Of a stretch of 5,895 nucleotides of DNA, positions 1-5,895 are shown one piece after another. Position numbers and translations under genes: made by a program. Each line of letters starts with the position of its first letter. Positions within the stretch are counted from its first letter, which is position 1. The stretch spans positions 1 to 5,895 of the forward strand of contig JAAUPU010000222.1 in NCBI GenBank assembly GCA_012032975.1, written 5' to 3'. The DNA is from Caldilineaceae bacterium (GTDB lineage: Bacteria; Chloroflexota; Anaerolineae; Caldilineales; Caldilineaceae). Below the pieces are notes generated by a model. It saw only the letters and a list, made by a program, of their open reading frames with translations, did not search any database and had not been told where the DNA came from.

Positions 1-1855
1 TGAACGATCTCTTCGTCAACATCAAAGTCGACCGCGAAGAACGACCCGACCTGGACGCCATTTACATGGATGCGGTCCAGGCCATGACGGGTCAAGGCGG
101 CTGGCCCATGAGCGTCTTTCTGCTGCCCGATGGTTCACCCTTCTATGGCGGCACCTATTTCCCACCCGAACCGCGCTATGGGATGCCCAGCTTCAAACAG
201 CTCTTGATGTCGGTCTCCGACGCCTTCCACAACCGTCGTGAGCAGGTGGAAGGACAGGCAGGGCGTATGACCGAAGCGCTCTCTCGAAGCGCATTTCTCC
301 AGAGCAGCGCCAACGATCTCAGCACGGCGATTCTCGATGAAGCCATGGCGCCAGCTTCATCGTCTCTTTGACGAGTACGAAGGCGGTTTTGGACAGCAGC
401 CCAAGTTCCCCCAACCGATGACGCTGGACTTTGCCATGACCCAATATGCGCGCACCGGCGATCCAACCGCCCTCTACGTGGCAGAACTCACGCTGGAAAA
501 AATGGCCCACGGCGGCATTTACGACCAGCTTGGCGGTGGCTTCCATCGCTACAGCGTCGATTCGATCTGGCTGACCCCTCACTTCGAAAAGATGCTCTAC
601 GACAATGCGCAGCTTTTGCGCAGCTACCTCCACGCCTGGCTGCTGACCGGCAAACCGCTCTACCGGCGGGTGATCGACGAAACCATCGACTACACCTTGC
701 GCGAGATGACCGCGCCGGAAGGTGGTTTCTACAGCACCCAGGATGCAGACAGCGAAGGCGAAGAAGGCAAATTCTTCGTCTGGACGCCGGAAGAGATCGA
801 GGATGTAACCAGCGAAGAGTCGGCTCGGCTCTTTGGCGCCTACTACGGGGTCTCGCCACAGGGCAATTTTGAAGGATACAACATCCTGAACGTCAACATG
901 ACGCCGGCCGACGTGGCACGGCGCTTTGGCGTGGACGAGGAGCATGTCAAGGCGGTCATCGCAGCCGACCGGCAGAAACTCTTTGCAGCGCGAGAAAAAC
1001 GCATCAAGCCCGCCCGCGACGACGAAGATCTTGACCGAATGGAACGGACTGATGATCCATGCGCTGGCCGAATGCGGTGTGATCCTGGACCGCCCCGATG
1101 CGCTCCAGGCTGCCCAGGACGCCGCCCGCTTCATCCTCGACGAGATGAGCCAGCCCGATGGCAAACTCTTCCGCAGCTTCAAGGATGGCCGCGCCCGTTT
1201 TAACGCCTACCTTGAGGATTACGCCTCCTTCGTGCGGGCGCTGATCGCACTCTACGAAACCACCTTCGATCTTCGCTGGCTGGCAGAGGCAAGTCGGCTG
1301 ACCCAGCTGATGTTTGCCCAGTTTGGCGATGCCGACAACGGCGGCTTTTTTCAAACTGGCCTCGACCACGAGACGCTGGTCGTGCGGCGCAAGGATTTCA
1401 TCGACAACGCCATCCCCAGCGGCAACTCGGTCGCGGCCGAGGCGCTGCTACGCCTGGCTGCGCTGACCGGGAACGGCGTATATCGAGAGAAGGCCGCGCG
1501 CATTCTGTTGCTGATGCAGGATGCCATGGCGCGCCAGCCCACCGGCTTTGGCCGCATGTTGTGCGCGCTGGATGCGCTGCTGACGCCCAGCCAGGAGATC
1601 GCGATCGTGGGTCCGCTGCAGGACGATGCGACCCAGGCGCTCTTGCGAACCGTGCGCAACCGCTATCTCCCGCACACGGTCGTCGCCCACCGGGAAGTTG
1701 GTGGAACCGAGGGCGAACGTGGGACGGAAAATCCGCTGCCACTGTTGGAAGGGCGAGGGCTGGTGGAGAGTCAACCGGCCGCGTATGTCTGCGAGAACTA
1801 TGCGTGCCGCCTGCCGGTGACAACGCCGGGCGAGTTGGAAGAACTGTTGACCTAA
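1..1855 (+). pseudogene. DUF255 / YyaL-SPATA20-type thioredoxin domain protein, 5'-partial and with two frameshifts
   Basis: The locus encodes most of a YyaL/SPATA20-like protein: an N-terminal thioredoxin-like domain (DUF255) followed by a six-hairpin, sugar-epimerase-like helical domain. The biochemical role of the family is not settled. The product reads in three successive frames: 3 to about 344, about 346 to 1023, and 1025 to the TAA at 1853-1855. Family signatures occur in the right order across the breaks: KVDREERPD (27-53), TGQGGWP (87-107), GGTYFPPEP (147-173), [12 protein letters not shown] (382-417), a [14 protein letters not shown] block with HFEKMLYDN (511-606), [11 protein letters not shown] (1025-1057), IPSGNS (1412-1429) and YVCENYAC (1784-1807). 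About 617 residues are visible against roughly 680 in the family, so the missing part is the extreme N-terminus, including the thioredoxin CxxC region. One extra base near 345 and one near 1024 explain both breaks. Family identity is very secure; whether the gene is really dead or the sequence contains errors cannot be decided here. Confidence 0.9.
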
Positions 1856-1876
1856 AGCAGGGTTGGAAGCGGAGAA

Positions 1877-2904
1877 TTAGAGTGGGCGGGGACGCAATCG
1901 GCTGGCCAAGACGCGTCGATAGGCGTCAATCCGCGCCTTGCGCATTTCGCGCTTGTGACCAAGCAACCACTTTCCGCGCTCCAGCCAGAGTTGCCAGCGA
2001 TACTCCAGGAGGAGATAGCGGCGCAGCAACTCTGCCCAGCGCGGCCCGAAATACTTCTGGTAATAGCGCACCTTGCTGCTGTTGAAACGGATGTGGCGAG
2101 CAGCGACGACCTGGTCGCTGCTACGTCCTTCGTAATGCACGACACGGGCCGCGGGCAGATAGCGAATCCGCCAACCGGCCTGCTTCAGCCGATGACAGAG
2201 ATCGACCTCCTCGCTATACATGAAGAAACCCTCATCGAACGGCCCCGTGTAATTGGGCATCCTCACTGCCTCCAGCGCATCGCGCCTGGCAAACATCGCC
2301 GCACCCACCAACCAGTCGACGCGTGGGCAAAGCTGGCCGGCCAGTCGAGCATGTAGTACCACCCCATCTGTCGCGCCACCAGCGGAACCTTGCCCAGCCA
2401 GGTGCTTTCGGCAAAGCCGGTCGGCGGACGCCCAAATCGTCTTCGGTTGTTCTGCCAGCTACCGTCCGCATAGCGTAGTTGCGGACCCACCATCGCCACC
2501 TCTTCTTCGTCTGCCAGCGCGGCAAACAAAAGCCAAAGGCTCTCTCCCCCCCCGTCGCCAGGGACTAACTCGGTGTCGGGGTTTAGAAAGAAGATGTGCT
2601 GACCGGAAGAAGCCGCGTATCCCAGGTTGTTGCCAGCCGTGAAGCCGAGATTCTCCTCGCTGCGAATCAGGCGGACCCACGGAAAACGCGAGGGCAGCAG
2701 TTCCGCGGTTGCATCGTCGCTGGCATTGTCCACGACAACCACTTCCAAGAAACGCTCGTCGCCTGGCGGTCCAAAGCTACGCTGTTGTGGGGTGTCCTTG
2801 CCCTTTGCTGCGCGGGTTGCTGTCTCAATCGACTGCAAGCAGGCGCGCAGCAGATCCCAGACGTTCCAACTGACGATGACGATGGAGAGATCCAGTTTTG
2901 GCAT
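1877..2904 (-). pseudogene. Family 2 glycosyltransferase (WbbL/rhamnosyltransferase-like), one frameshift
   Basis: This is a GT-A fold glycosyltransferase of about 342 residues once one frameshift is bridged. From the ATG at 2904 the first frame gives LSIVIVSWN (residues 6-14), VVVDNASDD (56-64), ENLGFTAGNN (84-93) and FLNPDTEL (106-113), where D110 and E112 sit at the metal/nucleotide-binding DxD position. It then gives [12 protein letters not shown] (129-140) up to MLDWPA (185-190). After the break at 2335-2343 a second frame continues with [31 protein letters not shown] (the acidic catalytic region) and a basic C-terminus, ending at the TAA at 1877-1879. The order matches WbbL-like enzymes that add a sugar, often rhamnose, to a polyprenyl-diphosphate-linked acceptor; the donor cannot be read from sequence. 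About 20 polar residues (30-52) are inserted between the first helix and the second strand. No clear Shine-Dalgarno precedes the ATG. The gene follows the polyprenyl synthase gene after 80 bases and converges on the DUF255 gene. Confidence 0.87.
2546..2553. repeat. Eight-base homopolymer (C on plus, G on the coding strand) inside the glycosyltransferase
   Basis: A run of eight C on the plus strand reads as eight G on the coding strand. It encodes part of the DGGGE segment that follows the NPDTEL motif. Family motifs are in the same frame on both sides, so the run is currently in frame. This part of the protein is about five residues longer than in typical family members. Confidence 0.85.
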
Positions 2905-2984
2905 GGGGTTGGTTGTGGCCAAGGGTCGGGTGTGAGAAGAGAAGGCGCGGCGGTCAACTGGTCTGCGCAGCCATTGAATTGCCG

Positions 2985-4070
2985 CTAATTGGTGCGTTGG
3001 ACGACAAAATCGCACAACTCCAGCATGGACGACTTCTGCTGGCTGTCCGCAAAGCAAGCCAGGTTCGCCCTGGCCTGTTCGAGAAAACCAACGGCAACTT
3101 GCCGGGCAGCGACGACGGATCTGCCGGCGCGCAACTCAGCGACTATCTCTGACACGACTACATCGAGGGTTGCCGAGTCTCCTTCATAGACCCGGTCGTA
3201 GCCATCTTGCAGCCGCACCATCACGGCGTCCGGGTCTGAGTGGTCTTGCAGAAACAGAAGGAATGGAAGCGTCAGTGTTCCCTGGCGCAGGTCGCTGCCA
3301 GCAGGCTTGCCCAAGCTGTTCTCGCTGCCTGTGAAATCGAGGATGTCGTCCATGATCTGGAAAGCCATACCGAAGTTGTGTCCGTACTGTCGAAGCTTGC
3401 CGATTCGGTTCTCCGCAACGCCGCTCAATACGCCGGCTGCCTCGGTGGTTGCGGCAAACAGGCTGGCTGTCTTGGCATAAATGCGGTCGTAGTAGTTGTC
3501 GATTTCCTGGCTGTAATCTCGACGGGCGAAGAGTTGATGTAGCTCGCCATCGACGATGGTCTGCAAAGTCTGGCTAAAGATCTTGATGACCCGTGCGCTG
3601 CCAGTTTCAGCTGCAAAATGGACGGCGCGGCCAAACATATAGTTGCCAGCCAACACGGTCGCGGCTCGATTCCACGATGCGTTAAGGGTGGGCGCGCCCC
3701 GGCGCAAGAGCGCCCCATCGATGACATCATCATGCACCAGCGTCGCGGTGTGCAACATCTCCGCCAATGCACCCAGCGAGATCACCTGCTCGGCAACGCG
3801 GCTGTCCCGAATCGGACCTTCCAACTCGGCGGCCAGCAGTGCCAACGCCGGCCGCAGACGCTTCCCCCCGCTGCCGATCAGGTCAACAAACGCATCGGCC
3901 AACGGCGAAAAGAGCGACGAGTCCACCGACTTCATCTTCTTCTCGACCTGCGCCAGACCGAGCCGAACCGGGTCGAGCAGACCATTGACAGTGACGACCT
4001 GGGCTACCTGTGCGCTGGAAATCGCAAGTGCAACGCGGGTCCGGTCCTCAATGGTGTTATGCTCACGCAT
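2985..4070 (-). CDS. Long-chain polyprenyl diphosphate synthase (trans-isoprenyl type)
   Basis: A complete 361-residue class-I isoprenyl diphosphate synthase, cytosolic, which condenses isopentenyl diphosphate onto an allylic primer to make an all-trans chain. Visible motifs, numbered from the ATG at 4070, are GGKRLRP (68-74), the first aspartate-rich motif DDVID (114-118) followed by the RR pair (123-124), K200-T201, and the second aspartate-rich motif DDILD (241-245). The residue five positions before the first motif is alanine within HTATLVHDD, as in octaprenyl (IspB) and heptaprenyl synthases. This predicts a long product, such as a quinone side chain; exact length is not readable. An earlier ATG at 4124 would add 18 residues lying inside the tatD coding region and unlike the family. 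The ATG at 4070 overlaps the tatD TGA by 8 bases, pointing to translational coupling; there is no strong Shine-Dalgarno. The stop is TAG at 2985-2987. All catalytic motifs are intact, so it should be active. Confidence 0.94.
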   Translation of the reverse strand: MREHNTIEDRTRVALAISSAQVAQVVTVNGLLDPVRLGLAQVEKKMKSVDSSLFSPLADAFVDLIGSGGKRLRPALALLAAELEGPIRDSRVAEQVISLGALAEMLHTATLVHDDVIDGALLRRGAPTLNASWNRAATVLAGNYMFGRAVHFAAETGSARVIKIFSQTLQTIVDGELHQLFARRDYSQEIDNYYDRIYAKTASLFAATTEAAGVLSGVAENRIGKLRQYGHNFGMAFQIMDDILDFTGSENSLGKPAGSDLRQGTLTLPFLLFLQDHSDPDAVMVRLQDGYDRVYEGDSATLDVVVSEIVAELRAGRSVVAARQVAVGFLEQARANLACFADSQQKSSMLELCDFVVQRTN

Positions 4071-4911
4071 CGGCAACGACACGATCGAAGCGGAATTGAG
4101 CAATTGACGTGTTCTCCAGTCCATAGAAACGCAGAGCCACGGCCGAAGTTGTCTCAGCCACCTCTTGCGCTGTCACGGCGTGCAGTTCGGCAACTTTATC
4201 GCGGACGAGAGTGACATAGGCGGGTTCATTGCGGCTGCCGCGGTGGGGATGGGGCGTCAGATAGGGCGCATCGGTCTCCAGCATCAGCCGGTCCAGCCGC
4301 AACCTGGGCGCAAGCTCATGCAGGCTGGCCGCATTCTTGAAGCTGATTGGGCCGCCCAAACTGAGAACGAAGCCCCATTCATACGCTTCTTCGGCCAGCG
4401 CCAGGTCGCCGCTAAAGGCATGTAGCACCCCGGCAAAGGCGCGGCCCGCCAGCGCCGAATGGCGGAAGTGCGCGCCATTCACCCAGGTGCGAAGCCTGTC
4501 GGCGACATCTGCATTGGCCTCTCGGCTGTGGATGATAACTGGCAGACCCAGCTCGGCAGCCAACGCCAGTTGTGCTTCAAAGGCCGCAATCTGCTGGCTG
4601 GCCGGCGTCTTGTCCCAATAATAATCCAGCCCTATCTCGCCGATCGCGACCACCTTGGCAGAAGACGCCAGCATACGCAATCGATCGATCATCTTTGCGT
4701 CAAAATCCGCGGCGCTGTTTGGGTGAATGCCAACGGCTGCATAGAGCTGTGGATAGCGCTCGCTCAGCGCAATCGCGGCCCGGCTGTGTGCCAGATCGAT
4801 GCCTGGGTTGACGATCAGGCTCACGCCTGCGGCCTGTGCGCGCGCCACAACCTCATCTCGATCTCTGTCGAACTGTTCGAGATCAAGATGACAATGGCTA
4901 TCTATCAACAT
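4063..4911 (-). CDS. tatD: TatD-family metal-dependent hydrolase (YcfH/TatD-like DNase)
   Basis: A complete 282-residue TatD-family TIM-barrel hydrolase of the amidohydrolase superfamily. Family members are metal-dependent 3'-5' exonucleases or DNases acting in the cytoplasm, although the physiological substrate varies. Metal-ligand positions are all present: HCH (H6, H8) near the N-terminus, E92 in [11 protein letters not shown]128 in VIIHSRE, H154 in LHAFSG and D204 in LETDAPYL. The [10 protein letters not shown] segment (214-223) is also typical. The start at 4911 gives the usual [10 protein letters not shown] opening and has an AGGGGA sequence about nine bases upstream; the ATG at 4965 would add 18 atypical residues. 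The C-terminus extends about 16 residues past the usual FYGLE end, and this tail overlaps the polyprenyl synthase start. It is probably the first gene of a tatD, polyprenyl synthase, glycosyltransferase transcription unit. The symbol denotes the family; the protein could equally be named YcfH. Confidence 0.94.
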   Translation of the reverse strand: MLIDSHCHLDLEQFDRDRDEVVARAQAAGVSLIVNPGIDLAHSRAAIALSERYPQLYAAVGIHPNSAADFDAKMIDRLRMLASSAKVVAIGEIGLDYYWDKTPASQQIAAFEAQLALAAELGLPVIIHSREANADVADRLRTWVNGAHFRHSALAGRAFAGVLHAFSGDLALAEEAYEWGFVLSLGGPISFKNAASLHELAPRLRLDRLMLETDAPYLTPHPHRGSRNEPAYVTLVRDKVAELHAVTAQEVAETTSAVALRFYGLENTSIAQFRFDRVVADA

Positions 4912-4930
4912 GGACGACGATCCCCTGGAC
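4905..4930 (-). promoter_or_regulatory. Ribosome binding site that fixes the tatD start
   Basis: On the minus strand the sequence AGGGGA lies about nine bases before the ATG at 4911. This is the best Shine-Dalgarno match near any start in the window. It supports the 282-residue TatD rather than the longer frame beginning at 4965, inside which this AGGGGA would simply be coding sequence. Confidence 0.55.
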
Positions 4931-5137
4931 ATATTCCGTCTCAAGATTGTGCATAACCTGTTCAAACATTACATCGAATCGTTTGTTCATTTTATCACAG
5001 ACGGGATTGCCCAGAAAGTAGTGGCGCTCGCATAGTGTGGCCGGCCAAACGGGGACGCGATTCGACGATTCCACCTGTGATGCGTGATGCGTAGTGCGTG
5101 AATCACCGCGCCACGCACGATGCACCATCCAACTTGC
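4912..5137. other. Intergenic region between the sugar phosphate mutase gene and tatD
   Basis: This 226-base stretch separates the mutase stop from the tatD start and should carry the mutase terminator and the tatD promoter if tatD has its own. It contains a degenerate heptad repeat and hairpin (5078-5118), a copy of the 10-base palindrome TGGCCGGCCA (5038-5047), and a relatively AT-rich part (about 4925-5000). On the minus strand TGTGATAAAATG at about 4988-4999 contains a loose match to a -10 box, but I see no convincing -35 partner at proper spacing. I do not claim a promoter. No hairpin followed by a T run is present, so a standard intrinsic terminator is not visible. Confidence 0.6.
5078..5118. 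repeat. Degenerate TGATGCG heptad tandem repeat with adjoining inverted repeat
   Basis: Two exact copies of TGATGCG (5078-5084, 5085-5091) are followed by a variant TAGTGCG (5092-5098). The end of this array, GTGCGTG at 5094-5100, is the inverted complement of CACGCAC at 5112-5118, giving a 7-base-pair stem with an 11-base loop. The stem extends weakly by another three pairs beyond a small internal loop. It lies just downstream of the mutase stop codon, so it could act as a transcript end structure, but there is no T run after it. The role is unknown. Confidence 0.6.
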
Positions 5138-5895
5138 CTAGACGCCCGCCAGCTTCTGGCCGTCGGCCAGAATTGCCGGCACGGCTGCCTGGTCGGTCGT
5201 CTCGGTGTAGATGCGGATCAGCGGTTCTGTGCCGGAGAAACGCACCAGCAGCCAACCGCCGTCGTCCATCACGAACTTGTAGCCATCCACCGTGACCAGC
5301 TCCACGACCTTGTGCCCGCCCAGGCTCAGGTTGGAAATGTCGGCGGAGTTGAGTCGGGCCATGGCCGCGGTCTTCATCTCGTTGTCGGTCAGCCGCGTGT
5401 CGATGCGGTCGTAGTAGTGCGCACCTACTTTGTCGAAAAGCGCATCCAGAAGCTGCGTCGGCGTCTTGCCGGTGCGAACCATGAGGTCCAGCAGGAAGAG
5501 GTTGGTGAGGATGCCGTCCCGTTCCGGCACGTGGCCGTGGAAGGCGTAGCCGCCGCTCTCCTCGCCGCCGACCATGGCATCGTGTTCCATCATGGCCGGC
5601 GCGACAAATTTGAAGCCGACGCCGGTATTGACCACGGGCACGTTGTACAGCTTGCCCAGTTTGTCCAACATGGAGGTTGTACTGATGGTCTTGACTATCG
5701 GCCCCCGTTCGCCGCGCACTTCCAGCAGATAGTAGGCCAGCAGACCAAAGACGCGCAGTTGATCGACAAACTCGCCCTTCTCGTCGCCGAAGCCACAGCG
5801 GTCTGCGTCGCCATCGAGAATGCAGACGCAGTTGGCGCCCTCAAGCTTGCCGACTCTTAACCCGGCATCGACATTCGGCGGGATCGGTTCGGGAC
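5138..5895 (-). CDS. Phosphoglucomutase/phosphomannomutase family protein, 5'-partial
   Basis: The C-terminal 251 residues of an alpha-D-phosphohexomutase, which interconverts hexose 6-phosphate and hexose 1-phosphate through a phosphoserine intermediate in the cytosol, supplying nucleotide-sugar synthesis. The frame is open to the window edge. Visible elements are the metal-binding loop DGDADR (codons 5815-5798), the sugar-specificity loop GEESGG (5566-5549) and the phosphate-binding loop RFSGTEP (5242-5222), ending at the TAG at 5138-5140. The GEESGG form resembles glucose-phosphate or dual-specificity mutases more than GlmM (usually GEQSGH), but the substrate is not certain. The N-terminal half, with the catalytic serine, lies beyond the window; family members are about 450-480 residues. 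An internal GTG at 5719 is not a real start, because the metal loop lies upstream in the same frame. It is on the same strand as tatD, 226 bases upstream of it, so it may be transcribed separately. Confidence 0.93.
   Translation of the reverse strand, partial: PEPIPPNVDAGLRVGKLEGANCVCILDGDADRCGFGDEKGEFVDQLRVFGLLAYYLLEVRGERGPIVKTISTTSMLDKLGKLYNVPVVNTGVGFKFVAPAMMEHDAMVGGEESGGYAFHGHVPERDGILTNLFLLDLMVRTGKTPTQLLDALFDKVGAHYYDRIDTRLTDNEMKTAAMARLNSADISNLSLGGHKVVELVTVDGYKFVMDDGGWLLVRFSGTEPLIRIYTETTDQAAVPAILADGQKLAGV

Noticed and set aside
319..1182. Minus-strand 287-codon open frame
   Set aside because: It is antisense to conserved DUF255 motifs, resembles no family, and is a typical GC-rich shadow frame.
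1856..1876. Bidirectional terminator between the convergent genes
   Set aside because: The 21-base gap contains no visible stem with a T run.
339..2345. Programmed ribosomal frameshifting
   Set aside because: None of the three breaks shows a slippery heptamer followed by a structure, and neither family is known to me to use recoding.
1877..2362. Independent small glycosyltransferase-like gene of 161 codons
   Set aside because: It is the C-terminal half of the frameshifted glycosyltransferase; its apparent first residues are the other frame's MLDWPA region misread.
4071..4124. Longer N-terminus for the polyprenyl synthase
   Set aside because: The 18 extra residues lie inside tatD and do not resemble the family; the ATG at 4070 at the tatD stop fits coupling better.
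4912..4965. Longer N-terminus for TatD
   Set aside because: The extra residues are atypical, and the ATG at 4911 has an upstream AGGGGA and the canonical [10 protein letters not shown] opening.
5078..5105. CRISPR-like array
   Set aside because: The 7-base period with no spacers is a simple tandem repeat.
4898..5128. Minus-strand 76-codon open frame upstream of tatD
   Set aside because: Its N-terminal half runs through the heptad-repeat flank and is His/Arg-rich with no family resemblance; only the last 30 codons were kept as a weak observation.
5120..5860. Plus-strand 246-codon open frame opposite the mutase
   Set aside because: The minus strand carries DGDADR, GEESGG and RFSGTEP over the same bases; the plus frame has a His/Val/Ala-rich shadow composition.

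Overview
The window is a GC-rich piece of a bacterial chromosome, probably a metagenome contig. It holds five protein-coding loci and no RNA gene, mobile element or CRISPR array that I can see. The gene content and protein style (DUF255/YyaL-type protein, WbbL-like family 2 glycosyltransferase, long-chain polyprenyl diphosphate synthase, TatD nuclease, phosphoglucomutase/phosphomannomutase) would fit a member of the Chloroflexota (Anaerolineae/Caldilineae type). That placement is inference from general resemblance and was not tested.

Layout. Positions 1-1855 (+): the C-terminal nine-tenths of a thioredoxin-like DUF255 protein, its reading frame broken twice by apparent one-base insertions (near 345 and near 1024). 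Only 21 bases separate it from a convergent gene, 1877-2904 (-), a family 2 glycosyltransferase broken once by an apparent one-base deletion (2335-2343). Next, all on the minus strand, come a complete polyprenyl diphosphate synthase (2985-4070) and a complete TatD-family hydrolase (4063-4911), whose stop and start codons overlap by 8 bases. A 226-base intergenic stretch (4912-5137) with a degenerate heptad repeat and a hairpin separates tatD from the last minus-strand gene, a sugar phosphate mutase (5138 to the window edge) that lacks its N-terminal part.

How they may work together. The minus-strand order is mutase, then tatD, polyprenyl synthase and glycosyltransferase. The last three are probably co-transcribed. 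The polyprenyl synthase makes a long isoprenoid chain (quinone side chain or precursor of a lipid carrier); a WbbL-like glycosyltransferase commonly acts on a polyprenyl-diphosphate-linked sugar; and the mutase interconverts hexose 6- and 1-phosphates that feed nucleotide-sugar synthesis. A cell-envelope glycan theme is therefore plausible but unproven; the TatD protein is probably a housekeeping passenger.

I did not find a convincing undescribed system. The feature most worth checking is the cluster of three single-base frame disruptions inside about 2 kb, in two otherwise well-conserved genes, while the three genes in the other 3.5 kb are intact. This is either local sequence error or real decay of two neighbouring genes. 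An 8-base G run in the glycosyltransferase is a secondary curiosity.
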